Origin: an uncultured Micavibrio sp.
Lineage (GTDB): Bacteria; Pseudomonadota; Alphaproteobacteria; Micavibrionales; UBA1664
DNA length: 39,177 bases
Reading direction: 5' to 3'
Assembly (NCBI GenBank): GCA_937896295.1
Contig: CALBME010000086.1
Location: 1 to 39,177 of the forward strand
The notes under the pieces are model-generated. The model did no database searches. It was not told the origin of the DNA and saw only the letters and a program-made list of their open reading frames with translations. This document shows positions 24,383 to 32,995 of the stretch, in pieces. The position numbers were made by a program, and so were the translations under genes. Numbering within the stretch: the stretch's first letter is position 1; every line of letters begins with the position of its first letter.

Positions 24383-26130
24383 GAACAGCTGTAAGAGTGA
24401 TAGGCCTGACCGGAATTACCGGTACTGCGCGTAAACGTGCATTCACCGTAGTACTGCCAGCCATACAATGTGTTGCGCCAGTACTGACACATATATCCTG
24501 TGCCTGTGCCCCAGCAATTATCATAGACGGTATTACCAAGGTAATAGGTCGAACCGCGCGGCTCGCAATAGGTACGGCCATTCGTATGGGCGACGCATTC
24601 AATCTGGCGCGCGGCACCGCTGGGCGTGTTCATATTCGGATCGCTGTACCCGCCGGGGGCCTGCGCATTATCAAGATAAAGAATGGCGCTGTTGCCCGGC
24701 GCGTCCGCGGTAACGTTTGCGGCGGCCAGCCGTCCGGTCAGCTGGACGCCGTTGCCGACTTCCATCTGGTTGGTACTGAACTGGAAGGCGGGGCCGGGGG
24801 CCGCCCGTGCCATGACCAGCTGATTGGACGTGGCGCCGTTGGTGACAGACATGTTGCCCGCCTGATATTGCTCCGCAATGATGCTGCCGCCGGTGATGTT
24901 GGTGGTGGGTGCAAGCGCGGTGGTGCTGGTGTTCATCGTCGCGCCGGTCACCGTATCAAAGGTGGAAATGCCCGCGACGTTCGTCGTGTTCTGCACATTC
25001 GTAAAATCGGTGATGACGTTGCCCTTGGCGACCATGTTGTTGGCAACCATCATACGGCCGTCGCCGCCTGCCTCGCCCACTGTCTGGATCTCGCCACCGC
25101 TGATGGCGCATCCCGATCCGCTCAAGACGCGGTTGCCGCCATCGACAGCCGCTGAAAAGCTGCAGCCTGCTGTGGGGGTTTTCATGTTCAGGCGTACGTC
25201 ACCGCCCGTATCGATACGCAATGCCTGTTCCACCGTCATGGCCTGTGCTGTGTCGGCCGCAGCCCCTTGCGCCTGACCGCGGAAAGCCGCGTTGCCTTCT
25301 ACCAGGAATTTGTCCGCGATGACCGTGCCGGTGTTCTGCAGTTCATTGGCGTTCATGTCCAGGTTCGTCTGCATCCGGTTCAGTTCAGGACGTCCGTCGA
25401 TCTGCACGCGGTACAGCCAGTGATCGTTGGCATCCGAAAATTCTGAACTGACCAGATCGTAGGTCGCCAGATACCCGCCATCCGTATCGGGTGTGGCGGC
25501 ATAACCCGCCGCTGCCAGTGCCGCGCGCGGCACCGACCATTGATTGAGAACTGACGCCACAACGTTGGTGAAAGTCATGCTGGGCATGACCAGATCGGCG
25601 GAAATGCCCATCGCGGGGCCGCCTGCTGTAGCAGCATCGATAAGACGCTTGTTTCCTGCGCGGACGACATCGCCGGGTGGGTTGTCTGAAACCACGACCA
25701 CCTCGATCGTGGTCAGGATGATGAAATTACCGAATGAATCCATCATCGCGTTGCCGGCAGTGTCGATTTTATTGACCTGCAGGTTGCGGCGGAAAACACG
25801 CATCTGCTGGCGGAATGCGTTTATGGGTTCGTAAGCCGACGGCAGGTAGTTATCCGGCTTCATGTCGTCGACGTCGATTTCCTGGAATATGTTCGGCGGA
25901 TCGGCGCTGAACGTATCGAAATTGGCAAGCACGTAGTCATGCGCCGCCGTCCGCAGGCGCAGCATGTCTGTCGCCGCCTGCCTGTTAATCGCCCGCTCGG
26001 TCCATGAATTGAATATACCGTACATTCCTGCCAGCAGCAGGCCAAGAACGCCAATCGACAACAGCAGTTCCAGCAGGGTGAAACCTGCCTGTCTGTGCGC
26101 GTGGGTACCTGTATATCTCTTCATATCCAT
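24379..26130 (-). CDS. PilV-like large minor pilin 2 (putative tip adhesin)
   Basis: This 583-residue prepilin has its cleavage site after Gly16 (QAG, then FTLLELLLSIG) with Glu at +5. The region near residue 255, 'LYRVQIDGRPELNRMQTNLD' followed by 'MNANELQNTG', is a close match to the conserved junction of R64-type PilV (Bac_shlufflon_N). A beta-rich repeat region follows. The last 75 residues are a distinct tyrosine/tryptophan-rich module with six cysteines, described in the findings. It starts three bases after the preceding stop and overlaps the next gene, so all three pilins are coupled. It is the best candidate for the terminal adhesin. Confidence 0.85.
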   Translation of the reverse strand: MDMKRYTGTHAHRQAGFTLLELLLSIGVLGLLLAGMYGIFNSWTERAINRQAATDMLRLRTAAHDYVLANFDTFSADPPNIFQEIDVDDMKPDNYLPSAYEPINAFRQQMRVFRRNLQVNKIDTAGNAMMDSFGNFIILTTIEVVVVSDNPPGDVVRAGNKRLIDAATAGGPAMGISADLVMPSMTFTNVVASVLNQWSVPRAALAAAGYAATPDTDGGYLATYDLVSSEFSDANDHWLYRVQIDGRPELNRMQTNLDMNANELQNTGTVIADKFLVEGNAAFRGQAQGAAADTAQAMTVEQALRIDTGGDVRLNMKTPTAGCSFSAAVDGGNRVLSGSGCAISGGEIQTVGEAGGDGRMMVANNMVAKGNVITDFTNVQNTTNVAGISTFDTVTGATMNTSTTALAPTTNITGGSIIAEQYQAGNMSVTNGATSNQLVMARAAPGPAFQFSTNQMEVGNGVQLTGRLAAANVTADAPGNSAILYLDNAQAPGGYSDPNMNTPSGAARQIECVAHTNGRTYCEPRGSTYYLGNTVYDNCWGTGTGYMCQYWRNTLYGWQYYGECTFTRSTGNSGQAYHSYSCS

Positions 26131-26133
26131 GTC

Positions 26134-27942
26134 TTACGGCGTAATGTTTGGCGGGACATACTGACGGTCGGCGCAGGCGTTCGCTACGTTTGCACCTTCC
26201 AGGCAGCGCCCGGTGGTGTTGATGATGGGCAGCGGCGCGTTACGGTCCGCATTACTGGTTGTACCGGCGCTCACCAGCGCATTTCCGGCCAGGAACTGAA
26301 GGTCGGCATTGCTGCCGCCCGGCTGCGCGCTGGTCACATTGATGGTGCCCGTATCGGCGATTTCACCGGCGATGGCGGTATAGGCTGAAGGCACGCCGCC
26401 GTTCATGATCGGCGTACTGCCCACCACGGTCGCGGTTGAATTGCTTAAATTCAGGGTGTTTGTGATCTGTGCCTGTGTACCGGTGCTGTCTGTAACGTGG
26501 ACCTGCGCACTATTGCCGGTCATCGTATCGGTAATCAGTTCGGCTGTGACGCCGCCGCCAAAATTCCGGACCATCATGTTTCCGGACAGGTTGGTGGATG
26601 TGGTGACGTTCATCTGCGCGGGGCCGGTGGTCGTGCCTGCGCTGATGGAATCAAAGGTCGGCGTATCCAGTCGGTCGCTGACCAGTGCGTTGGCTTCGCT
26701 GATGGAACCGATCAGGGCATGACCCTTTGCCGCCACGTTGTTGGAATAGGCATAGGCATTGCGTTCCACAACCAGTGTGCCATTGGGGACGTTAAAGCGG
26801 TCATTCACGCCCGCAGGCAATGCGCGGGTATTGTAGACGCGCAGGTCACTGCCCAGGGCGATATTACCGTTCACGCGCATGGAATCGTCGTTACCGTTAC
26901 CGATGAAAACATTGGTATCACCGCCGAAATCGGCGGTCTGCGGCATGGCTACAAGGCGCTGTGCCTGGATATTGGCGACATGGTTGATGTTGTAACGCAG
27001 GTCAGTGGTGGCGGAATCCGACAGCGCGTCGCACACATTGGTGGTTTCCTGATATGTGGCGCCGGCCGCATTCGTTGCCGTAAATTGCACCTGATTGGAT
27101 GTCAGTGAACAATCGCCCGTCGGCGTTCCCATGCCAAGATCGGTCAGCATGGTGGCGTAGCCGGGATTTTCCGGCTGCGGAAAGCGTAAAACCGCGCGTA
27201 AATCCGGTTGAACGGCCTTCCACGCCGGCATGATCAGCGCACCGGGTTCAAGCACTGTCGGGCCGCCAAGGGGCGCCACAAGCGCGGCGAATTCATCGGG
27301 ACGCAGGCAGCCTGTATCCCAGATGGCCGCCGCCGGGCCGCCGCCGCGGCAATCTGCCGAAACGTTGGTGTCGGTGCTGTCAAACAAGGGGGCGGTGATG
27401 GCGACGTTTTCTTTTCGGATGGCGGCGACCATTTCAACCGTCAGGTTTTTGGCGCCTTTACCGCCCGGTGCGTAATACACGAATGCCGAAGGCACGGTTG
27501 CGGGGTCCGTCGGTGACGATGCAATACCGTTCGGGCCCCAGTTGGCCATGATGATAAAGACAGGCATGTTCAGTGCGTTGATCTGCTGGCCGCCGGCATC
27601 GACGCGTCCGAAATTACCAGGCAGGTAACCGTCCGCAATCAGTGTCGCCAGCGGAATGGATGTTGGCGTGGCGGCAGTGGCGCGCAATGTGGCATCGGCG
27701 GCATAACGGTCGCGCATGTAAAGACGCGCGGCCTTGGCGATCTCGACCAGTTCCCATCCGGCGACACGCGCCTCTATCTTGCGGACTTCAAAGCTGCTGA
27801 AACGGGCAATGGTGACAAGGATGGCACCGAAGAAGGCGACAAAAATCAAAGCCAGTAAAAGCGAAATGCCTTTCTGGTCCCTTCTCCCTGCGCACAAGGG
27901 AGGCGTGATGGCTCTGACGGCCTTTATACGTCTCCGTGTCAT
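26134..27942 (-). CDS. PilV-like large minor pilin 1 (lacks Glu at +5)
   Basis: This 602-residue protein has a basic leader ending RRDQKG (Gly25). A pilin-like hydrophobic helix follows (ISLLLALIFVAFFGAILVTI) with Leu, not Glu, at mature position 5. The next part, 'AAARLYMRDRY' type helix with 'IPLATLIADGYLPGNFG', is the PilV-type head layout. About 350 residues of Asn/Thr/Gly-rich beta sequence follow, ending in a two-cysteine tail (GRCLEGANVANACADR). Loss of Glu5 is known in pilins that sit at the tip (GspK/PilX type). It heads the three-gene pilin run after the pilS terminator. PilV assignment rests on layout and context. Confidence 0.78.
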   Translation of the reverse strand: MTRRRIKAVRAITPPLCAGRRDQKGISLLLALIFVAFFGAILVTIARFSSFEVRKIEARVAGWELVEIAKAARLYMRDRYAADATLRATAATPTSIPLATLIADGYLPGNFGRVDAGGQQINALNMPVFIIMANWGPNGIASSPTDPATVPSAFVYYAPGGKGAKNLTVEMVAAIRKENVAITAPLFDSTDTNVSADCRGGGPAAAIWDTGCLRPDEFAALVAPLGGPTVLEPGALIMPAWKAVQPDLRAVLRFPQPENPGYATMLTDLGMGTPTGDCSLTSNQVQFTATNAAGATYQETTNVCDALSDSATTDLRYNINHVANIQAQRLVAMPQTADFGGDTNVFIGNGNDDSMRVNGNIALGSDLRVYNTRALPAGVNDRFNVPNGTLVVERNAYAYSNNVAAKGHALIGSISEANALVSDRLDTPTFDSISAGTTTGPAQMNVTTSTNLSGNMMVRNFGGGVTAELITDTMTGNSAQVHVTDSTGTQAQITNTLNLSNSTATVVGSTPIMNGGVPSAYTAIAGEIADTGTINVTSAQPGGSNADLQFLAGNALVSAGTTSNADRNAPLPIINTTGRCLEGANVANACADRQYVPPNITP

Positions 27943-28037
27943 GATACCATATTGTAGATTAAGGGGATTAAGACTTTGTGAACTCTTGATAAATTCTACC
28001 TGAATCGCTTTTTAAAGGGATGGAAAAAGCACAAAGA

Positions 28038-28064
28038 AAAGAGGCCCCGAAAAGGGGCCTCTTT
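28038..28064 (-). terminator. Strong terminator after pilS
   Basis: An 11-base-pair perfect stem (28038-28048 with 28054-28064), GC-rich at its core, has a five-base loop. On the minus strand it is followed by TTTTCTTT. It lies 27 bases past the pilS stop and separates pilS from the PilV-like genes. Confidence 0.9.
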
Positions 28065-28090
28065 GTATTCAAGTCCTTGAAAGACCGGTC

Positions 28091-28648
28091 TTACTGGAAG
28101 GTCCAGGTCATTTCGTTGTTGGCGGCGGTGTCAGAGCAGGCTGCGGTCATCTGAGCCTGGGTGATTGCACCGGACGTCTGGTCAAAGGTCGTGCCACCGG
28201 CAACCAGCGAGATAAAGTCGTTGGCGTTCTGTGCACTGAACTGTTGGCCCAGGCGGATGCATGCACCGCGCGGAACGTTGGTAAACACGATTTCAAAGCG
28301 GTTGTCTTGAGCATTGACTTCAACCGGGCCGAACGGGCCTTTTGCAGTCATTGCAGCGCCGGCGCCGTTGGTACCGAGATCCGACGGAAGCGCGCGCATG
28401 TCAGCGAGTTCTCCCAGGATGTTGGCGTTGGCAGCACCGTATGTGGATTGCCCCTGATAAGCCTGCTGAACCTGTTGTTTCAGCGTAGTCAGAAGACGGG
28501 TGGCTTGGTTGGTATTGTTATTTTCCGAGACAAGGCGGTAAGCGCCGAGACCGGCGAGGATAAGGACCGCGCCGACGGCAACAACCAGCAGCAACTCGAG
28601 AAGTGAGAAGCCGGACTGGCGGCGTGTATTAGGGCAATTGATTTTCAT
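28091..28648 (-). CDS. pilS: Type IVb major prepilin PilS
   Basis: This 185-residue prepilin has a 13-residue leader ending QSG, cleaved before Phe14. Glu is at +5 (FSLLE), and a hydrophobic helix (LLLVVAVGAVLILAGLGAY) is followed by the alpha-helical spine (NQATRLLTTLKQQVQQAY). Two C-terminal cysteines (RGACIRL, TAACSDT) should form the usual disulfide loop. Length and layout match R64 PilS and related type IVb pilins (TcpA/BfpA group). A dedicated promoter and a strong terminator flank it, consistent with abundant pilin mRNA. The prepilin peptidase is not in the window. Confidence 0.93.
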   Translation of the reverse strand: MKINCPNTRRQSGFSLLELLLVVAVGAVLILAGLGAYRLVSENNNTNQATRLLTTLKQQVQQAYQGQSTYGAANANILGELADMRALPSDLGTNGAGAAMTAKGPFGPVEVNAQDNRFEIVFTNVPRGACIRLGQQFSAQNANDFISLVAGGTTFDQTSGAITQAQMTAACSDTAANNEMTWTFQ

Positions 28649-28711
28649 GTGTTTTTTTCTCCAGGCTTTCAGAATAGGCGGATTCGCCTAAAAATTTATT
28701 AAACTACGAAC

Positions 28712-28739
28712 ATTCTGATCTATTTGTTGAAACTGTCAA
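28712..28739 (-). promoter_or_regulatory. Sigma70-type promoter for pilS
   Basis: On the minus strand a perfect TTGACA (28739-28734) and CAGAAT (28717-28712; four of six) are 16 bases apart. The predicted start is near 28705. The leader of about 57 bases contains a small AGGCG/CGCCT hairpin (near 28676-28691) and GGAG upstream of the ATG at 28648. Confidence 0.6.
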
Positions 28740-28796
28740 TGCGTCACAAGTACCTCATTTGATTCAATTTTTGGTGTGACAATTTGTGCCGGATCT

Positions 28797-29876
28797 TTAT
28801 TCCTGCGACGTCTGAATCTGCTGGAATACCGAGTAAAACGAGATAATCAGGCAGCCGATGACAATGGCGATCAGGATCAGGATGACGAAATTGACGATTT
28901 TCATCGCCGTATTGACCTTCTCGACCAGCCCGTCCACCCACGTATTAGTGACGCGGATCAGGTTCTGGTCGAATCCGCGCAGGCGGGCGTAAATCTGAAG
29001 ATCGCCGATAATTTCGGCATCCGGGAATTCATATCCCGTGTTGAACAGGGCGTCGCCCAGGTTTTCGCCACCGGCGATATATTTCTGCAGGGCTTTGACG
29101 CGCTGTTTCAGGTAAGGCGATGACAGGCGGCTGATACGCTGCAGACTGACCTCGTCCAGTTTGACCCCTGCCGACATCAACGACGCGATAGAAAGCAGGA
29201 ACGCCGAACCCTGCCACATCTTATACATGCTGTATGGCACCATCCGGTCGGCATAAATGCGCGCCTTTCCGGTCCAGCGCGGCATGGACATACTGACCGT
29301 CACAATGACGCCGCACACACCCATGAGAATGAACAGGCCCTGTTCACGGATGAATCGCGCCGCGATGGCGACACCGTAAGCGACGCCCTCCCATTTATCG
29401 ACGGGAATGATCTGCTCGAACGTCGGAATCACCTTGAAGGATGACAGCACCATGGCCGCCACCAGCATGGCGACCAGCACGGCCGGGTATGCGCCGGCGG
29501 TGATGATCGCCTTTTTGATCTTGCCCTGGTTTTCGATGGCATCGGCCGCATTGTGCAGGGATTTGAGGAGTTTGCCCGAGTTCGCGCCGGTTTCGATCAG
29601 GATGGCTTCGGCGCTGGGAACATAGGGGCCGACACACTGGCCGAAGTTCATGCCTTCCGCCACGTTGTTACGCCATTTTTTATACAGTTTGGGCAGGGCC
29701 GAGCGCGGCTTGTTGCGCGCGGCAATTCTGCCGATTTGCGCCAGCGCCGTATCAAGCGACACACCGTTCTCGAGCAGTTGCATCAGCTTGATGTAAAATT
29801 TCTGCCGCTGCTCTCCGCTGAACTCCATTTTAACGGAGAGATTGAACCAGGTGTCTGTCTTGCGCTTTTTGGCCAT
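28797..29876 (-). CDS. pilR: Thin-pilus inner-membrane platform protein PilR (GspF family)
   Basis: This 359-residue GspF/PilC-family protein is the length of R64 PilR. Two T2SSF-type helical domains are visible: the first near residues 20-145 ('FYIKLMQLLENGVSLDTALAQ', one residue longer than quoted motifs usually are, so read the core FYIKLMQLLENGVSLDTAL; 'LLKSLHNAADAIENQG'), the second near 215-320 ('FLLSIASLMSAGVKLDEVSL'). Three membrane segments are predicted (about 150-172, 200-220 and 335-355). The protein would couple the PilQ ATPase to pilin insertion. It lies 18 bases after pilQ. Confidence 0.93.
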   Translation of the reverse strand: MAKKRKTDTWFNLSVKMEFSGEQRQKFYIKLMQLLENGVSLDTALAQIGRIAARNKPRSALPKLYKKWRNNVAEGMNFGQCVGPYVPSAEAILIETGANSGKLLKSLHNAADAIENQGKIKKAIITAGAYPAVLVAMLVAAMVLSSFKVIPTFEQIIPVDKWEGVAYGVAIAARFIREQGLFILMGVCGVIVTVSMSMPRWTGKARIYADRMVPYSMYKMWQGSAFLLSIASLMSAGVKLDEVSLQRISRLSSPYLKQRVKALQKYIAGGENLGDALFNTGYEFPDAEIIGDLQIYARLRGFDQNLIRVTNTWVDGLVEKVNTAMKIVNFVILILIAIVIGCLIISFYSVFQQIQTSQE

Positions 29877-29894
29877 GGGTATCGTCCCTTTCGC

Positions 29895-31448
29895 CTATCC
29901 GCGCTTGGGAAGAATGATCGGACCCACGATACGCTCGGCATCGCCCGGGTCCACTTCGCCTGCACGCAGGCGATCGACCATATGCTCCATCATGTTTTTA
30001 CCGTTCAGCGATGTCAGCCAGTATTGCTCGGCGTCCTGCTTCTGGTCGCGGCGCACCATATCCATGAACGTGTTGTCGGGAATGATGATTTCCGAGACGA
30101 CGGTACGGCTTGAATAACCAGTACTGTTGCATTTCGGGCAACCCTGCGGGTTACGCTTGCGCAGGCGTTCCACGGGCACCTGCGCGGCTTCAAGGCGCGC
30201 CAGCAGGTTGTAGTTAAGCTCTTTTTCCTCGATCGGCAGGCAGCATGACTTGCACAGTTTGCGAACCAGGCGCTGTGAAATCATACCCGTCATCAGCGTG
30301 GGATCGCACAGCTTGTATTCCTCGACCTCAAGGTCACGCAGACGGAAAGGAATGGTGATCGCATCGTTGGAGTGGAGCGACGTCCACACTTGGTGGCCGG
30401 TCATCGCGGCTTCAAACGCAAGGCCGGCGGATGCGGCGTCGCGCACCTCACCGATCATGATACGGTCCGGGTTCGAACGCATGGCGGCGGCGATGGCCTT
30501 GGTGAACTGGGCCGCACGCTCTTCCTGCGTGTTGGCGTTGGTCACCGGCATCTGCACGGCGCCCTGAATCGGGTATTCCGGCGGATCTTCCACGGTGTAG
30601 AAGGCGAGGTTGTAATTATATTCCTTCAGAATCGCGATGATGTTCCGCTGCAGGGTCGTGGATTTGCCGTGACCCGTGGGGCCTGCGACCACGTTGATGC
30701 CATACGGCTTGGAGCGCAGGAACTCGAAATCCTCCAGCTGCTCGGGCGTGAAACCGAGGGCCGCGACGTCACCGGCGGTTTTGTCGTCGGTGTTGTACAG
30801 GATACGCAAAATCATTGCGCGACCGTCATAAACGGTCGGGTTGAACTGCAGACGAAGGGAAATCACGCCCTCCGGCAACTGCAGGTCCTTACGGTTCGAA
30901 ACCCGCGCACCCTGATATTCATAGGGCTGGTAGTTGACGTCGGCGGCATCCGCCATGGTGAACGCGGCGGCGCAGAAGCTATGGCCGTATTCCGGCGGCC
31001 ATTCGGCGATGTGTTCCATGGCGCCCGCGACCCGCGCGCGTACAAGGCAGCTTTGTTCATAGACGACAACGTGAATATCCGAAACCCGGCGCTTGGCCAT
31101 GTCACCAACGAGGTTCAACACCTCGCGGCGCATCCGCACCTCGTCCTGTTTGGAACGGAAGTCGAAAGATCCGGCCGTACGTTCGTACGAAAGCTGGACG
31201 CGGTTCAGTTCGACGCCTTCGATGACCGGCTCGGGGTAACCGTTTGCGCGGATCTCGGCGATCAGGGACAGGATATGCGGCGACGACCGGTGCGACTTGG
31301 ACACGATCATCTTACCGTCGATATAATAGGCGGCAATCTGGCGCAGGTTCTGGCCGCGATCCAGCGGCCCACCCTCCGCCGTCAGCGGTACGGCGGGATC
31401 CCAGTGGTCATTGGCTTTCTTCTTGCCTGGCAGAAGAGAAAACGCCAT
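29895..31448 (-). CDS. pilQ: Thin-pilus assembly ATPase PilQ (GspE/PilB superfamily)
   Basis: This 517-residue hexameric ATPase matches R64 PilQ in length. An N-terminal domain includes 'KRRVSDIHVVVYEQSCLVRA'. Walker A is GPTGHGKST (residues 256-264), the Asp box is 'YTVEDPPEYPI' and Walker B is 'RIMIGEVRDAAS', followed by the His box 'TSLHSNDA'. A four-cysteine zinc motif (CKSC ... CPKC) near residues 415-455 is typical of assembly rather than retraction ATPases. Its ATG overlaps the pilP TGA by one base (TGATG). R64 PilQ energises thin-pilus extension; no separate pilus retraction ATPase is seen. Confidence 0.95.
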   Translation of the reverse strand: MAFSLLPGKKKANDHWDPAVPLTAEGGPLDRGQNLRQIAAYYIDGKMIVSKSHRSSPHILSLIAEIRANGYPEPVIEGVELNRVQLSYERTAGSFDFRSKQDEVRMRREVLNLVGDMAKRRVSDIHVVVYEQSCLVRARVAGAMEHIAEWPPEYGHSFCAAAFTMADAADVNYQPYEYQGARVSNRKDLQLPEGVISLRLQFNPTVYDGRAMILRILYNTDDKTAGDVAALGFTPEQLEDFEFLRSKPYGINVVAGPTGHGKSTTLQRNIIAILKEYNYNLAFYTVEDPPEYPIQGAVQMPVTNANTQEERAAQFTKAIAAAMRSNPDRIMIGEVRDAASAGLAFEAAMTGHQVWTSLHSNDAITIPFRLRDLEVEEYKLCDPTLMTGMISQRLVRKLCKSCCLPIEEKELNYNLLARLEAAQVPVERLRKRNPQGCPKCNSTGYSSRTVVSEIIIPDNTFMDMVRRDQKQDAEQYWLTSLNGKNMMEHMVDRLRAGEVDPGDAERIVGPIILPKRG

Positions 31449-32275
31449 CAGCTTTTCACCCAGTCCAGCGGCTTGACGCCTTTGTCATCACGAATGGTCA
31501 CACCTGCCGGCGTCACGCGCACAACGGTGGTCTTGCCGTCCGGCAGCTTGGCGCCGGTCTTGGCGCGGATTTCATCGCCCTCGGGGCTGACCAGCTTGGC
31601 TTCGACGCCGCCGCCCGCGCTGTAAATTTCACGGATCGTCCAGGGCATGGCCGGTTTTTCAGGCTCTGCCGCCTTCGCCGGCGCTTCGTTGTCCGCAGGC
31701 GCGCTGGAAGGTGCGGGCATGCTGGGCACCGGGCGGCCCTGCGCGATGTTCGGTCCGACATCGGCACCGGCAAGCGCGTTGGCAGGCAGGGGCATCAGGC
31801 CCATGCCGCCCGCGCGTTGTGCGCCTGCCATGCCGGGAGGGGCTTGCAGGCCCAGCGCCGCATCCGCGGCGGCGACGTTTTTGACAACGCTTTCGTTCAG
31901 GCGTTCAAGCAGCTGCGCGCGCTGGACGCACAGCGTGAAACGGTCGATATCTTCCTGCACCTTGGCCAGATCGTCGGGCGACGCGTTCAGCGCGGCTTCC
32001 GGCGCGGGGCACGGATCGGTGGCGGGCGGTCCGTCGTTCTGAACCGTTTTCGGCTGTTCGGGCATGCCGGATGAAGCTGCTGCCTGTTGTTGCGGGGCTG
32101 CAGCCTGCGCCTGTCCCTGGTCTTGCGGCTGCTCCAGCGTGGGGGCTGCTGACGCGCCCGGTGCGTTCAGTTGGGATTCGTCGGGCGCGGCAACGTCCTG
32201 CGCATGGGCGCCTGCGGCAAACGTGATAAACGCAGCCGCTGTCAAAAGACGAAAAAGGGCGGTTCGTGATGTCAT
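31448..32275 (-). CDS. pilP: Thin-pilus biogenesis protein PilP
   Basis: This 275-residue exported protein has a signal peptide ending GAHA. A long Ala/Gln/Pro-rich linker and a helical region with two cysteines (DPCPAPE, FTLCVQRAQ) precede the small C-terminal beta domain (about 205-275; 'KTGAKLPDGKTTVVRVTPAG'). It is longer than R64 PilP (about 150 residues) because of the linker. PilP-type proteins sit in the periplasm between the secretin and inner-membrane components. AAGGAG eight bases upstream of the ATG fixes the start. A paralogous domain is encoded at 21808-22830. Confidence 0.85.
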   Translation of the reverse strand: MTSRTALFRLLTAAAFITFAAGAHAQDVAAPDESQLNAPGASAAPTLEQPQDQGQAQAAAPQQQAAASSGMPEQPKTVQNDGPPATDPCPAPEAALNASPDDLAKVQEDIDRFTLCVQRAQLLERLNESVVKNVAAADAALGLQAPPGMAGAQRAGGMGLMPLPANALAGADVGPNIAQGRPVPSMPAPSSAPADNEAPAKAAEPEKPAMPWTIREIYSAGGGVEAKLVSPEGDEIRAKTGAKLPDGKTTVVRVTPAGVTIRDDKGVKPLDWVKS

Positions 32276-32287
32276 CGTTTTTACTCC

Positions 32288-32995
32288 TTAATTTGCGTTC
32301 GCGGCCAAAAGCTGGCGCGCTTTGGAATTGGCGGCAATCAGGCGGGCGTCGGGGCGCAGGATCAGCTTGGCGCTGTAAACCCAGATTCCGTCGCTGACGC
32401 TTGTCGACATGTTCAGGAACACAAGTCCCGGCAGGTCGAAATATTTTCCGATCATGTTCGGCGGCGTGCTGCTCTTCAATTCGATGGCCAGGTACGGCAT
32501 GTCATCGCGGGTCAGCGGCTTCAGTTCAACCTTGTCTTTACCGATCGCGTTAAAGCCGGACTGTTGAATCATCTCCACACTCTGGACCAGCTGCTGGCTG
32601 GCTGCCGGCACGACCTCCCGCAGGGTGATCTGGCCGATATTCGCAAACCGCTTGGTCAGGATGATGATAGCATAACTTCTGTCCAAAAGCTCCTGTGCTT
32701 CGGTCGGCTCAAGCTTCGCGGTCAGACGGCGGTTGGCGATAAGGTTCTGCGAATCGGCAAAATTACGGGTCACGCCTTCGGGGAAACGCGACAGGTACGG
32801 CTCCACCATTTCATAAGACCCGATCTGGCGGTTCCAATTCCCCTCGACGATTGTGTCTTTGCAGCGCAGGGTTACCATTTTCCAGCCCGGCAACGGCACG
32901 GCCAGCGCGGCAAAGCCGTCGAGACAGCTGTTCATCTGTTCGCTTGGTACCAGCAATCCCATCTTGGTCAGGGACATGCCGCTTTCTTCCTGCAC
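32288..32995 (-). pseudogene. pilO: PilO, C-terminal (periplasmic) part, displaced by -1 frame
   Basis: This frame encodes the periplasmic part of a PilO-type protein ('MSLTKMGLLVPSEQMNSCLD', 'LPGWKMVTLRCKDTIVEGNW', 'LPGLVFLNMSTSVSDGIWVY'). It is in the -1 frame relative to the N-terminal part at 32968-33807. The coding sequence continues upstream of the GTG at 32995 (LPLPGIESSDVLQVPPKEPS), overlapping the N-terminal frame, so the two frames appear to be one gene broken once. R64 PilO is a single polypeptide of about 430 residues; joined here it would be about 500. The GTG has only a weak ribosome-binding site, so independent translation is less likely. Confidence 0.75.

Noticed and set aside
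22877..28000. Shufflon inversion sites around the PilV-like genes
   Set aside because: I looked for short repeated inverted sequences and an integrase-type gene and saw none; by eye this is not exhaustive.
30372..31625. A 417-codon antisense frame under pilQ
   Set aside because: pilQ is unmistakable from its Walker motifs; the antisense product is His/Arg-rich and shadow-like.
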